A stretch of DNA of 64,000 nucleotides from PLanc-01 sp034678485 (GTDB lineage Bacteria > Planctomycetota > Phycisphaerae > Sedimentisphaerales > Anaerobacaceae). Below, piece after piece: positions 1 to 9,146 of the stretch (the first letter of the stretch is position 1; each line of letters begins with the position of its first letter). The stretch is taken from positions 1-64,000 of the forward strand of contig JAXDBU010000092.1 in assembly GCA_034678485.1 (NCBI GenBank), read 5' to 3'. A model generated the notes under the pieces. That model was not told where the DNA came from and made no database searches. It worked only from the letters and a program-made list of their open reading frames with translations. The position numbers and the translations under genes were made by a program.

Positions 1-131
1 CGGGCGGCCCGCCGTGGGGGGGCCCCCCCCCCGCCCCCCCGCGACCGGCGGACCCACGCACCGCGCCCGACCTCTCGTCCCGGCGACAGCCATCTGTGTG
101 CATCCGCGTGCATCTGTGGCTAAATACCGCC
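1..131. other. Intergenic edge, nothing recognised
   Basis: GC-rich stretch beyond the 3' end of the RNase R gene, with runs of G and C near the window edge. I see no promoter, RNA gene or credible reading frame in it. Confidence 0.5.
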
Positions 132-2366
132 TTATCTTCTCCTCTTCTTCTTCGACTTGCGACCGACCTTGGGCTTGGGCTTCCGCTCGGCGCGTTCCTT
201 CTTGTGGGCTCGCTTCTTCGGCTTGGGCGCCTCGCGGCGCTGGCCCAGCGGCTCGACCGGCGCGACGTTCAACTGCCTGGCGGGGACGTTCACTGCGATG
301 ATGTGGACCCGCATCGGCTGGCCCAGGCGGATCATCTCGCCCGACCGCTCGCCGATCACGCACTGCGTGACCTTGTTGAACCGCCACTCGTCCGAGCCCA
401 GGTCCTCGAACTTGATCAAACCCTCGATCCCGTACTTCTGGCATTGCACAAACACGCCGAAACCGGTCAGGCCGGTGACGACGCAGTCCATCTCGTCGCC
501 GATATGCTTGCTGAGCATCTGGAGGATCAGGACGCTGGTCAGCTCGCGTTCCGCGTCGTCAGCCCGCTCCTCGGTGAAGGTGATGTGCTGGCCGACCGCG
601 TTGAGGTCCTCGCCTGCGGCCTCCTGTTTCGCAGCCTCTATGCGGCCTTCAAGGTAATACTGCAACATGCGATGGACCAGCAGGTCCGCATACCTGCGGA
701 TCGGACTGGTGAAGTGACAGTAGTGCGTCGAAGCCAGCGCGTAGTGCCCGATGCTCGTCGGCGCGTACACCGCCCGCTCCAGGCTGCGGAGCACGACGAG
801 GTTCACCGCCAGGGCCCGCTCGGAGTCCTTGACGTGCTCCAGAATGTCCTGGATCGCCTTGCGGTCCGGGCTCTTCGGCGATGGGACGCCCATGGCCCGC
901 AGCAGTCGCGCCATGTTCTTCATGCTCAGGACATCCGGCTCGGGGTGAATCCGGCGCATGAACGGGACATTCTGTCGGTCCAGCAGCGACGCGACCGCGT
1001 CGTTGGCTTCGACCATGAACATCTCGATGATCGTGTGCGGATAGCAGTCCTCCTTGGGCTCGGCATCGACCACGCGCCCGGCGTCGTCAAAGATCAGCTC
1101 CGGCTCGGGCAGGTCCAGGTGGATCATGCCACGCTCGGTCCGGCGGGCCTCGATCCGCCGGCTCAGGGCATCCATGTTCCGAAGCAGCTCGATCACCTCG
1201 CGTTTCGCGCCTTTCGTGTGCCCCTTGAGAATCCCGTCCGCCTCCAGGTAGGTCAGGCGGGCGGTCGAGCGAATGACGGTGTTGGCGTATCGACGGGAGA
1301 GGATGTCGCCCTTCTCGTCGTAGGTGATGAAGGCGCTCTTGGTGAAGCGCCTCTGGTCGGGCTGGAGACTGCAAATCCCGTTGCTCAGGACCTCGGGCAG
1401 CATGGGGATGGTCTTGCCGGGCAGATAGATGCTGTTGCCCCGTTCGCGGGCCTCCTCGTCCAGGGGCGAATCCTTCAGAATGAAGCGGCTGACGTCGGCG
1501 ATGTGGACGCCCAGGACCCAGCGGCCTTGCGAATCCGTTTCGAGACTGATCGCGTCGTCGAAATCCTTCGCATCGGGCGGGTCGATGGTGACGACCACCT
1601 TGTCGGTGATGTCCTCGCGGCCGTCGGCGCATTCGGGGTCGAAGCTCGCGGCGGCGGACCGGGCCTGCTCCAGGCAGTCGGCTTCGAACTCGCTCGGCAG
1701 GTGGAACTGGCGAAGGATCGAAGCAATCTCCGCGTCGTACTGGCCTGCGCGGCCGAGGACCTCGACGATCACGCCGCGAGCCAGATACCTGTCCCTTGGG
1801 TAGGACAGGATCTCGACGACCACCTTGTCCTTCTCGCGGGCGTTCTTGGCGGTGACGTCCTCGACCACGATCGGCTCGGTGAACGCGCTGCCGTCGGGCT
1901 GGACGATCCACGACTCGGGATGGCGGATCAGCGTGCCGACGAACCGGTTGTTCGCCCGTTCGAGGATTCGCAGGATCTCGCCGGAACAGCGGACCTCGGG
2001 ACCGCGTTTGCCCCTGCGATTGACCTTGGCCAGGACGGTGTCGCCATTCATGGCGTCCGCGGTGGCGTCGGGCGGGATGAACAGGTCGCCGTGGGCGTTC
2101 GGCTCCAGCGGACAAACGAAGCCAAATCCCTTGGCGTTGGCGCGGAAGGTCCCGACCACCTGACCGGCCATCGCGGGCAGCGTGATGACGTTCCCCGAGC
2201 CAATGACGACGTGTCCCGCCCGACGGAGGTCGTCGAACGCGGTCTTGAACTCCTCGTAGGCATCGTCATCGACGCCCAGTGCCCTGGCCAACTGGGCCAG
2301 CTTGAGCGGCTGGTATTCCTGGCGTTTGAGGAACTTGAGAATCCGATCCTTGTAGAGCTGAGGCAT
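132..2366 (-). CDS. rnr: Ribonuclease R (RNB-family 3'-5' exoribonuclease)
   Basis: A 744-residue exoribonuclease that degrades structured RNA processively from the 3' end in the cytoplasm. Visible in order: an N-terminal winged-helix-like segment (about residues 1-65), cold-shock/OB segments with the KGFGFV motif, the RNB catalytic core with DPPDAKDFDDAIS near residue 260 (the Asp cluster that binds metal), a C-terminal S1 domain (about 615-700) and a very basic Lys/Arg tail typical of RNase R. Length is normal. The ATG is preceded by AGGGGAG. It lies downstream of the S20 gene on the same strand, but an intrinsic terminator stands between them, so expression probably depends on read-through or an unseen promoter. 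RNase II is less likely because of the length and basic tail. Confidence 0.95.
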   Translation of the reverse strand: MPQLYKDRILKFLKRQEYQPLKLAQLARALGVDDDAYEEFKTAFDDLRRAGHVVIGSGNVITLPAMAGQVVGTFRANAKGFGFVCPLEPNAHGDLFIPPDATADAMNGDTVLAKVNRRGKRGPEVRCSGEILRILERANNRFVGTLIRHPESWIVQPDGSAFTEPIVVEDVTAKNAREKDKVVVEILSYPRDRYLARGVIVEVLGRAGQYDAEIASILRQFHLPSEFEADCLEQARSAAASFDPECADGREDITDKVVVTIDPPDAKDFDDAISLETDSQGRWVLGVHIADVSRFILKDSPLDEEARERGNSIYLPGKTIPMLPEVLSNGICSLQPDQRRFTKSAFITYDEKGDILSRRYANTVIRSTARLTYLEADGILKGHTKGAKREVIELLRNMDALSRRIEARRTERGMIHLDLPEPELIFDDAGRVVDAEPKEDCYPHTIIEMFMVEANDAVASLLDRQNVPFMRRIHPEPDVLSMKNMARLLRAMGVPSPKSPDRKAIQDILEHVKDSERALAVNLVVLRSLERAVYAPTSIGHYALASTHYCHFTSPIRRYADLLVHRMLQYYLEGRIEAAKQEAAGEDLNAVGQHITFTEERADDAERELTSVLILQMLSKHIGDEMDCVVTGLTGFGVFVQCQKYGIEGLIKFEDLGSDEWRFNKVTQCVIGERSGEMIRLGQPMRVHIIAVNVPARQLNVAPVEPLGQRREAPKPKKRAHKKERAERKPKPKVGRKSKKKRRR

Positions 2367-2380
2367 CCCTGCTCTCCCCT

Positions 2381-2422
2381 AAAAGAACAGCACCCTGTCC
2401 GACTCGTGTCGGCCGGGTGCTG
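2381..2422 (-). terminator. Intrinsic terminator after rpsT, directly upstream of rnr
   Basis: On the minus strand an 8-bp stem CAGCACCC/GGGTGCTG encloses an inner CCGAC/GTCGG stem and is followed by TTCTTTT. This is a textbook rho-independent terminator. Its T-tract ends only about 15 bases before the rnr start codon and abuts the rnr ribosome binding site, so it may also act as an attenuator for rnr. Confidence 0.85.
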
Positions 2423-2483
2423 CGAGAAACACAATCACCGCCCTGGCGCTCCGGCAGGAAGAAAGTAACCGAAAACGCCGGGG

Positions 2484-2762
2484 TCAGGCTTTCTGCTTGG
2501 CCTTCAAGGCGTTGAGCCTCTTGGCCAGGCGGGACTTCTTCCGGGCCGCGGTCTTCTTGTGCATCGTGCTGGTGGACGCGACCTTGTCCAGCTTCTTGGT
2601 CAGCAGCTTGAACTGGTCCTGGGCGGCCGCGAGATTGCCCTCGTCCAGGGTGGTCTCGAAATGTTTGATCTGGGTCTTCACCTGGCTCTTGCGAGACCGG
2701 TTCAGTGTACGCCTTTTGGCGTTTTGCCTGACTCTCTTTTTTGCCGAGAAAGAATGTGCCAC
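2484..2762 (-). CDS. rpsT: 30S ribosomal protein S20
   Basis: A 92-residue, strongly basic helical protein that binds 16S rRNA in the small subunit. The N-terminal AHSFSAKKRVRQNAKR segment and the central region with MHKKTAARKKSRLAKRLN are S20 signatures, and the length fits the family. The start is GTG, preceded by CAGGAG at good spacing. It follows the TPR gene by 35 bases on the same strand and is closed by a strong terminator. Confidence 0.95.
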   Translation of the reverse strand: MAHSFSAKKRVRQNAKRRTLNRSRKSQVKTQIKHFETTLDEGNLAAAQDQFKLLTKKLDKVASTSTMHKKTAARKKSRLAKRLNALKAKQKA

Positions 2763-2797
2763 ATTGATCTCCTGAACAACTATGCTCTAATCACTAC

Positions 2798-4930
2798 TTA
2801 CTGAGAGGTTGGTTCCTGATTCACCTCGGGCGTCTGCGACGCACGCCCGTTCTTGTCCAATTCGGCACGCAACGCATCGACGCGCCGGCCGACATCCCTG
2901 TATGAGAAATCGAGCTGCGCGATCTTGCGGTAGACATCGAGCGCCTTTTCGCGTTCACCCTGCTCTTCATACGCACGCGCCAGATTATACCGCAACTCTT
3001 TGGCGACCGCATCATCTTTTATTTCGTACGCATCGAGGGCCTGGGTGAACACATCGACCGCGTCAGCATACCAGCCCTTCATCAGGAAGCAACACCCCAC
3101 CTTGTCCATGGCGGAGATCTTGCGTCGCGGGTCCTTCTGGGCCTCCTGGAAGAGCGGGATCGCTTCATTGTACCGCTGGCTGTGCATCAGCCGCAGCGCA
3201 TACTCGTACTTTGGTGCAGGGTCCGCAGGGTAATGCTCGACACACTGGCGATAATGCTCCTTCTCCGTGTCGTTCAGTGTCGCGGTCAGGTCAGCCACGC
3301 GTTCCTTGGCCTCGGTGTCCTGCGGCTTGGCCTCAAGCTGCTTGCGAGCCTCGCGCAACTTGCGGCGGAGCTGGCGAATCCTCAAGAGGCCCGCGCGTTC
3401 CTTGAAGCTGAACTCCTGGTGGCGAAGATGGGCGTCTTCGAGCAGCTGGATCGCCTCATTCTCGGATTTGTCGGCCTCCAGGTCCGCGAGGGTCTCGGCC
3501 AGCGTGAAGATGTTCTTCGGCTGGTCCGGCTCCTTGGCGTAGGCCTTCCGGGCATCCTCCACCGCCGAGAGACGGTAGTCTTCCGTCTTGATGACGCGAT
3601 CCTGGGCGTACAGCTTGGCCTGCGTCTCCTGGTCTCGAATGGACTGACGGAAATCGCCGTCGACGGTGTACCTGCCTCTGGCCATCGTCAGCTCGGCGGA
3701 AAGGTCCTTGCACTCATCCGCCAGCTCCTTGCTCTCCGGCTTGAGCCGGCAGGCCCGCTGGCAGGCCGCGACCGCTTTGTCATACTGGCCCAGCGCTTTG
3801 TAGGAATCCTTCAGGAGCAGATAGGTCTGGAGGGAGGGCTTCTGGATCGCGTTGTTCGTCTGGAAAATCAGGTTGGCAATCCAATGGGCGGTCCTCGCGT
3901 ACCCCCCTTCGACGGCCGCTTTGAGCATCGCTTCGGCATACGCCAAGTTGTCCGGGTCCTTGACGAACAGGTACTCAGCGTTGAGCATCTGCTCCAACGG
4001 GGTCTTGGCCCGCATTCGCTTGACCTTCTCGATCATGGACGGTTTCTTGCCGCCCGTGCTGCGCCGGTGGAATCCCAGCTCGCACAGCGGCACATGGCCC
4101 TCCTCCAGGGCATCAGGCGCACGAGTCAGCCCGCTGAGATACATGTCGATCGCGTAATCGTATTGCTTGCCGTCAGCCGCCTTTCGGGCGTTCGCAAAGA
4201 ACGCCTTGGCCTCCGCCATCTGCTGCTCGTCGGAGGTCTGCACCATGGCGGCTTCGCATCTCTCGTCGGCGTCCTGTGTGCCGGCGGCCCCCTTCTCCTC
4301 TTTGACTCGCTTGCGAACTGGTGCGGACTTGCCCTCGGCCGCACGAGCCCTGGACGAGCCGGAGGCACAGATGAGCTTCGCCCGCAACTGCTTCAGCTCG
4401 CGGACCAGTTCCTTGTCGCCCGGCCTGAGACGAACCGCACGCTGGCAGGCGGCGGCAGCCCGATCGAGCTGCCCGATCGCTGCGTAGGCGTCCCGCAGGA
4501 CGATATACAGGCCGGCGGACGGCTTGGGTGCATTATTATTCGCGAGGAACATCAAATCGGCGATCCATTTGGCGGTCTCCCGATGTCCCCCCTCGACCGT
4601 TGCTTGAAGGAGGGCCTCGCCATAAGCCAGGTGCTCGGGGTCCATGGCGAGCAGATACTCAGCGTTGAGCATCTTCTCGAGGGGACTGTCGCCGCCGGAC
4701 AGTCGGCGAGCCACTTCGTCGGCGGAGGGCTTGGCTCCGCCTCGCTCCTGCCTCTGAAGCGCCAGAACGCGAAGCTCTATATGGCCCTCGGCCACGTCGT
4801 CGGGCGCCAGACGAAGACCGTCCAGATAGGCAACAACCGCACCGTCGAGGTCGCCCGCCTCCGACGCCTGACGAGCCCGCTCGAAGTGGCCTTTGGCTTG
4901 TGATTGTGCTTGAGCGTCCGGTTCAGCCAT
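2798..4930 (-). CDS. TPR-repeat protein with an internal tandem duplication
   Basis: About 710 residues, mostly alpha-helical tetratricopeptide repeats, with no signal peptide or catalytic motif, so it is probably a cytoplasmic scaffold. Two adjacent copies of a roughly 180-residue module are visible: each contains EGH near its start, PLEKMLNAEYL or PLEQMLNAEYL, a VEGG...TA(K/H)WIA segment, a KPS(A/L) segment and an AAACQRA or AVAACQRA TPR helix. A third, diverged C-terminal part has coiled-coil-like charged helices and more TPRs. The start is uncertain: a TTG at 4957 extends the frame nine residues, and neither it nor the ATG used here has a clear Shine-Dalgarno sequence. The exact role is unknown. 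Confidence 0.75.
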   Translation of the reverse strand: MAEPDAQAQSQAKGHFERARQASEAGDLDGAVVAYLDGLRLAPDDVAEGHIELRVLALQRQERGGAKPSADEVARRLSGGDSPLEKMLNAEYLLAMDPEHLAYGEALLQATVEGGHRETAKWIADLMFLANNNAPKPSAGLYIVLRDAYAAIGQLDRAAAACQRAVRLRPGDKELVRELKQLRAKLICASGSSRARAAEGKSAPVRKRVKEEKGAAGTQDADERCEAAMVQTSDEQQMAEAKAFFANARKAADGKQYDYAIDMYLSGLTRAPDALEEGHVPLCELGFHRRSTGGKKPSMIEKVKRMRAKTPLEQMLNAEYLFVKDPDNLAYAEAMLKAAVEGGYARTAHWIANLIFQTNNAIQKPSLQTYLLLKDSYKALGQYDKAVAACQRACRLKPESKELADECKDLSAELTMARGRYTVDGDFRQSIRDQETQAKLYAQDRVIKTEDYRLSAVEDARKAYAKEPDQPKNIFTLAETLADLEADKSENEAIQLLEDAHLRHQEFSFKERAGLLRIRQLRRKLREARKQLEAKPQDTEAKERVADLTATLNDTEKEHYRQCVEHYPADPAPKYEYALRLMHSQRYNEAIPLFQEAQKDPRRKISAMDKVGCCFLMKGWYADAVDVFTQALDAYEIKDDAVAKELRYNLARAYEEQGEREKALDVYRKIAQLDFSYRDVGRRVDALRAELDKNGRASQTPEVNQEPTSQ

Positions 4931-5013
4931 ATCGTCGCTAAGTGATTGCCCTTCCAAATGATGTATTTACCGCTATCGTAGCCATCGGCTCACTTTTGTC
5001 AATGATTAAATGC

Positions 5014-5042
5014 TTGTGTGGGGTCGGCGACCGTGTTATAAG
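5014..5042 (+). promoter_or_regulatory. Candidate sigma70-type promoter of glyA
   Basis: TTGTGT, a 17-base spacer and TATAAG. The predicted start near 5049 gives a leader of about 140 bases before glyA, which contains a small GACCT/AGGTC hairpin. I could not match the leader to a known riboswitch. Confidence 0.55.
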
Positions 5043-5190
5043 GGCTCCGGATCAGCGGCACGACCTCGCAGGTCGGGCTAAGATTCCGTATTATTAGAGC
5101 CAATGTCCTGCAGAATGACTCCCCTGGAGAGTATGGGTATCGTCTTTCATTTTGCAGCACTCAACCTGGTGTATTTCGGAGAAAGTCTTC

Positions 5191-6465
5191 ATGAAGACCG
5201 CTCTCGAACAGTATGATCCACAAATCTATGAGTTGATACGACAGGAAGAAGCGCGTCAGAGCGGGTCCATCCGCCTGATCCCATCGGAGAACTATGTCTC
5301 GCGGGCCGTCATGGCGGCGACATCGAGCTGCCTGACGAACAAATACGCGGAAGGCTATCCCGGCAAACGGTACTATGAAGGCCAGCAGGTCACCGACCTG
5401 ATCGAAAGCCTCGCACGCGAGCGGGCGAAGAAGGTCTTCAAGGCCGACCACGCGAATGTTCAGCCGTATTCGGGCTCCGTGGCGAACCTGGCCGCCTACG
5501 CAGCCCTGATCCAGCCGCACGATACGATCATGGGCATGTCGCTCGTCCACGGCGGACACCTCACACACGGATGGAAGGTCTCAATGACCAGCAAGGTCTT
5601 CAATTCCGTCCCCTATGAGATCAACACGCAGACCGGCCGGCTCGATTACGACCTGATCCGCGATATGGCCAAGAAACACAAGCCGAAGATCATCATCTCC
5701 GGGGCCACCGCCTATCCGCGTATGATCGACTTCGAAGCCTTCGGCCAGATCGCCAAAGAGGTCGGGGCATACCTCGTCAGCGATATCGCCCATATTGCCG
5801 GCCTGGTGGTCGCAGGCATTCACCAGAGTCCCGTTCCCTATGCAGACATCGTTTCGACGACCACCCATAAAACACTCAGAGGCCCGCGCGGCGGCATGTT
5901 GCTGTGCAAAGCCGAGCACGCCGACAAGGTGGACCGGGCGGTCTTCCCCGGCCTGCAAGGTGGTCCGCACATGCACACCCTCACGGCGATCGCGGTGGCG
6001 CTGGCCGAGGCGGACACACCTGAATTCGTCGCCTACGCCAAGCAGATCGTCGCGAACGCCCAGGCCATGGCCGAGAAGCTGATGGAGTGCGGCTTCAACC
6101 TTGTCTCCGGCGGGACCGATAACCATCTGATGTTGATCGACCTGCGGAACAAGGGCATCCCGGGTAAGAGACTCGCCAAGGCGCTCGACCGGGCACGGAT
6201 CGTGACCAACTACAACACGGTGCCGGGCGACCCGGCGCCGCCGTTCAATCCGAGCGGCCTGCGGCTCGGCACCCCGGCGATCACGACCCGCGGGATGAAG
6301 GAGCCCGAGGCCCGCCAGATCGCTGCGTTCATCCATCGCGTCGCCGAGAACATCGACAAGGAATCCGTGATCGAGGAGATCGGCAAGGAAGTGTTGTTGT
6401 TGTGTTCGCAGTTCCCTGTGCCTGAGCACTTCATCATCCCGAACAAGAACGGCACTCGGCAGTAG
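5191..6465 (+). CDS. glyA: Serine hydroxymethyltransferase
   Basis: PLP enzyme (424 residues) that interconverts serine plus tetrahydrofolate with glycine plus methylene-tetrahydrofolate, feeding one-carbon metabolism in the cytoplasm. Diagnostic features are the N-terminal IRLIPSENYVS segment, the KRYYEGQQ motif, and the PLP-lysine motif TTTHKTLRGPRGG with Lys227. Length is normal. The ATG at 5191 has GGAGAAAG upstream at good spacing; an in-frame ATG 39 bases earlier lacks a binding site and would add residues absent from the family. It shares the serine theme with the serine dehydratase gene 10 kb downstream. Confidence 0.97.
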   Translation: MKTALEQYDPQIYELIRQEEARQSGSIRLIPSENYVSRAVMAATSSCLTNKYAEGYPGKRYYEGQQVTDLIESLARERAKKVFKADHANVQPYSGSVANLAAYAALIQPHDTIMGMSLVHGGHLTHGWKVSMTSKVFNSVPYEINTQTGRLDYDLIRDMAKKHKPKIIISGATAYPRMIDFEAFGQIAKEVGAYLVSDIAHIAGLVVAGIHQSPVPYADIVSTTTHKTLRGPRGGMLLCKAEHADKVDRAVFPGLQGGPHMHTLTAIAVALAEADTPEFVAYAKQIVANAQAMAEKLMECGFNLVSGGTDNHLMLIDLRNKGIPGKRLAKALDRARIVTNYNTVPGDPAPPFNPSGLRLGTPAITTRGMKEPEARQIAAFIHRVAENIDKESVIEEIGKEVLLLCSQFPVPEHFIIPNKNGTRQ

Positions 6466-6524
6466 CGGAACAACACATTCGGAATTCGGATTTCGCATTT
6501 CACCCGGCGGCACGAGGCGGCGAT

Positions 6525-7583
6525 ATGGGTTCACAGAGTCTGAGCACAGCCATTCTCGGCCTGAACGAGACGGGTCGGCGCATGCTCAAGGCAGCGACAG
6601 CAACCGGTCTGTTTCAGATCAAGGCCGTCGCGGATCTGGACCAGCAAAAGACGGCAAAAGCCGCTGCGGAGTACGGGTGCGAAGCGTATGGCGACTATCG
6701 CCAGTTGATCGTGCAGAACCAGCTCGATTGCCTCCTCGTCGCGGCGGAGACCCACACATGCGACGAGCAGATCAAGATGGCCATTCGCAAGAAGTGCAAC
6801 ATCCTGAAGGCGGCGCCTCCGGGCAGGACCTTCTCGGAAGCTCTGGAGTACGTGCAGTTGGCCCAGAGCGAAGACGTGCAGTTCGCGGTCGCAAATCCCG
6901 GACGATTCAAAGCCGGCGGCATGACGGCCCGAGACGTGATTTCACAGGGCCGGCTCGGAACCGTCTTTCTGGTCGCGGCGTACTGCACCTTTGCCGGCGA
7001 AGACCGCCCTGCCTGGCAGATCGACCCGCAGATTGCAGGCGGAGGCGTCCTGTTGCACGACTGCTACCGGGTCCTGGACCAGATTCTCGGGAGCTTTCCG
7101 CTGCCCGAACAAGTGTACGTCCTTAGAACGAATCACGCCCCGGACAAGCAGCAGCGACTGTGCCTGACGGAAGACACCGCGGTCCTCTCCATGAGGTTCA
7201 GCGACGCGCTCATGGGGAGTCTCGTAGCCACCCGCAGCAACGTGCCTGGCGCAACCCGCGCGGTCATTGAGATCTACGGCAAGGAAGGGACGCTTGCCGT
7301 GACGGACACGCACGTCGCACTCGTGGCGTGCAACGGCCGGGACAACCAGCAATGGCCGTGTCAGGAGGATGAGCAGGTCCTCACGGAACGCATGCTGGAG
7401 AGCTTCGCGTTGAGCTTGAGAACGCCGGAGGAGCACAGATTCCCCGGCCTCGGCGCCGAGAGCCTCAGGAACATGGCCGTGCTCGAATCCGCCTACCTGT
7501 CCGCGAGAACCGGCTTTCCGGAAGAGCCGGCGCGCATCCTCCAGATGGCAGGCCACCCGATGTCCGCCAAAGCAACCGTTTGA
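6525..7583 (+). CDS. Gfo/Idh/MocA-family oxidoreductase with degenerate EKP motif
   Basis: A 352-residue protein with the two-domain layout of NAD(P)-dependent sugar or inositol dehydrogenases: an N-terminal Rossmann-like fold (TAILGLNETGRRML) and a C-terminal alpha/beta domain with GGGVLLHDCYR. The usual E-K-P catalytic motif after the Rossmann domain reads LKAAPPG at about residues 93-99, and the glycine pattern GxGxxG is weak (LGLNETG). This suggests altered catalysis or a non-catalytic role. It follows glyA by 59 bases, with GAGGCGG before the ATG. Substrate unknown. Confidence 0.7.
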   Translation: MGSQSLSTAILGLNETGRRMLKAATATGLFQIKAVADLDQQKTAKAAAEYGCEAYGDYRQLIVQNQLDCLLVAAETHTCDEQIKMAIRKKCNILKAAPPGRTFSEALEYVQLAQSEDVQFAVANPGRFKAGGMTARDVISQGRLGTVFLVAAYCTFAGEDRPAWQIDPQIAGGGVLLHDCYRVLDQILGSFPLPEQVYVLRTNHAPDKQQRLCLTEDTAVLSMRFSDALMGSLVATRSNVPGATRAVIEIYGKEGTLAVTDTHVALVACNGRDNQQWPCQEDEQVLTERMLESFALSLRTPEEHRFPGLGAESLRNMAVLESAYLSARTGFPEEPARILQMAGHPMSAKATV

Positions 7584-7710
7584 CAGGGCTCACACCGAGC
7601 GGTATCTTCGTGTTCGTCGGTACTGCCGGCTGAAGGCATCCTGTGCCGCATTGGGACGGGCGGCTTGATACGGCGTGTGATAAACGGCTCATTTATGGGA
7701 GGTCCAATCA

Positions 7711-8124
7711 ATGAAGAACCTGGTCTATGCCGGCATCATCTGCGCGTGTATCCTCGTGGCAGCAATCGTGTTCGTCAAAACGCGGGGCAGCAACGCAGGC
7801 AGCATCTCCGACAGCGAGATGCAGTTGGTGAAATGTCTCAAATGCGGGAAGAGCTACGAGATGCCTCTCAAGGAGTTCCACGCGGAATGTCGTGAGAAAT
7901 CCCTGGCGAATCCTTCGCCGACGATGCCCGTCTTCTGCACCTGCAAAGAATGCGGCAAGGATGCTGTCGTCAAGGCATTCAAATGCGAGAATTGCGGCGA
8001 GGTCTTCCGGGCCGGCAGCGTCCCGAACGATCTTGAGGACCGATGCCCCAAGTGCAAACACAGCGCGACGGAGGCCAAGCGCGAGGCCAGCAGAGCCAAG
8101 ATGCAGCAGGAACAGGGAGGCTGA
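7711..8124 (+). CDS. Small membrane-anchored zinc-ribbon protein, function unknown
   Basis: 137 residues. An N-terminal hydrophobic helix (about residues 3-22) anchors the protein. The remainder carries several cysteine pairs (CLKC, CTCKEC, CENC, CPKC) arranged like two zinc ribbons, then a charged, Gln/Lys-rich tail. The ATG is preceded by GGGAGG. I do not recognise the family beyond this architecture. It sits between an oxidoreductase and a convergent M48 protease gene. Confidence 0.65.
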   Translation: MKNLVYAGIICACILVAAIVFVKTRGSNAGSISDSEMQLVKCLKCGKSYEMPLKEFHAECREKSLANPSPTMPVFCTCKECGKDAVVKAFKCENCGEVFRAGSVPNDLEDRCPKCKHSATEAKREASRAKMQQEQGG

Positions 8125-8199
8125 CGCCGGCGGCCGGCGCAGACCCGATCCGCAGAATTGCAGGCGAGAGGAAGACAGACACGGGCACGAGGTCGGTCT

Positions 8200-9057
8200 T
8201 CAGTCTTTTCCCCACGTTTCCTCGATCTGCGTGTTGATCCGACTCTTGTGTCGTTCCAGCACCGCCACGACTCTCTCGGCGTATTCTTCCTGACCTTGTT
8301 TCAGAGTGCTGATCCCTCCGTAGCGACGGGCGATTCTCTCCTGGAGATAGGCAATTCGACTCTCCGGATTCGGGTGGGTCGAAAAGAACTCGATCGGACG
8401 GACCGTTTGAAGCTCCTGGAGGATCTTCATGGTCTCCACCATGCCGTTCGGATCGTAGCCCGCCTGGGCCATGTACGACAACCCGGTCAGATCGGCGTCC
8501 TTTTCGTCCTCCCGGCTGTACTGCAAAGTCAGCACGCTGGAGATAAAACCGGTCGCGCCGGCCACCTGAGGGGGCGCATCGCTCGCCACCGCGGCCGCCA
8601 GGAGCGCCGTCATACCGATCTGACGGCTGATCGCGGCCATCGTATCCCGCGCCACGACGTGGCCCACCTCGTGTGCCAGCACCGCGGCCAACTGCGACTC
8701 GGACTTGAGTTCCTCCAAGAGCCCCTTGGTGATGAAGACATAACCGCCGGGCACGGCGATGGCATTGGCGCCCTCCTCTTCCACGGCCGCAAAGTAGTAG
8801 GAGAGATCCGGTCGGTGGCACACTCTCGCCATCCGCTGGCCGATCTGATTGACGTAGTTCTGAAGGTTCTCATCGGGTATCCGCCCGCCGAGCGCCTTTT
8901 CGATGTGGGGCGCATACTTGCGGCCAAGGGCAACGTCCTTCTCCGGTGAAAAGAGCATCATCTCTTCTTCACCGGTGGCCGGATTGATCGCACAGCCCGA
9001 CAGGATCGCCGCCAGCAAACCCAGATGTACCGCTATCAAGGTGGTTGCTCTTGTCAC
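8200..9057 (-). CDS. M48-family zinc metalloprotease, predicted lipoprotein
   Basis: 285 residues. A hydrophobic N-terminal segment ends in the lipobox LSGC, so the mature protein is likely attached to a membrane outside the cytoplasm. The zinc site is AHEVGHVVARD (His129, Glu130, His133), with the downstream glutamate in SREDEKDADLTGL as third ligand, as in BepA/LoiP-type periplasmic proteases that handle misfolded outer-membrane proteins. I chose the GTG at 9057 because CGGAG precedes it and the signal peptide then has normal length; an ATG at 9099 is also in frame. It is transcribed divergently from the Rnf operon. Confidence 0.85.
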   Translation of the reverse strand: MTRATTLIAVHLGLLAAILSGCAINPATGEEEMMLFSPEKDVALGRKYAPHIEKALGGRIPDENLQNYVNQIGQRMARVCHRPDLSYYFAAVEEEGANAIAVPGGYVFITKGLLEELKSESQLAAVLAHEVGHVVARDTMAAISRQIGMTALLAAAVASDAPPQVAGATGFISSVLTLQYSREDEKDADLTGLSYMAQAGYDPNGMVETMKILQELQTVRPIEFFSTHPNPESRIAYLQERIARRYGGISTLKQGQEEYAERVVAVLERHKSRINTQIEETWGKD

Positions 9058-9087
9058 GATAACGCACTCCGGAACGACGATTTTTGC

Positions 9088-9116
9088 TTGAAAGTCCAAC
9101 GCACGATCATTATAGT
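9088..9116 (+). promoter_or_regulatory. Promoter of the Rnf operon, -10 shared with the divergent protease
   Basis: TTGAAA, a 17-base spacer and TATAGT give a near-consensus sigma70-like promoter with a start near 9123. On the opposite strand the same bases form TATAAT (9109-9114), oriented to the M48 gene, but with a poor -35. The region may therefore fire in both directions. Confidence 0.7.
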
Positions 9117-9146
9117 GCTCACTTTGCCCTGATGGTAGAGAAAAGG

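Noticed and set aside
96..2468. A 790-codon plus-strand frame opposite rnr.
   Set aside because: It is the antisense shadow of RNase R; such long open antisense frames are expected at this GC content.
5049..5190. glyA leader as a glycine, THF or SAM riboswitch.
   Set aside because: None of the conserved cores of these classes could be aligned; only a short simple hairpin is visible.
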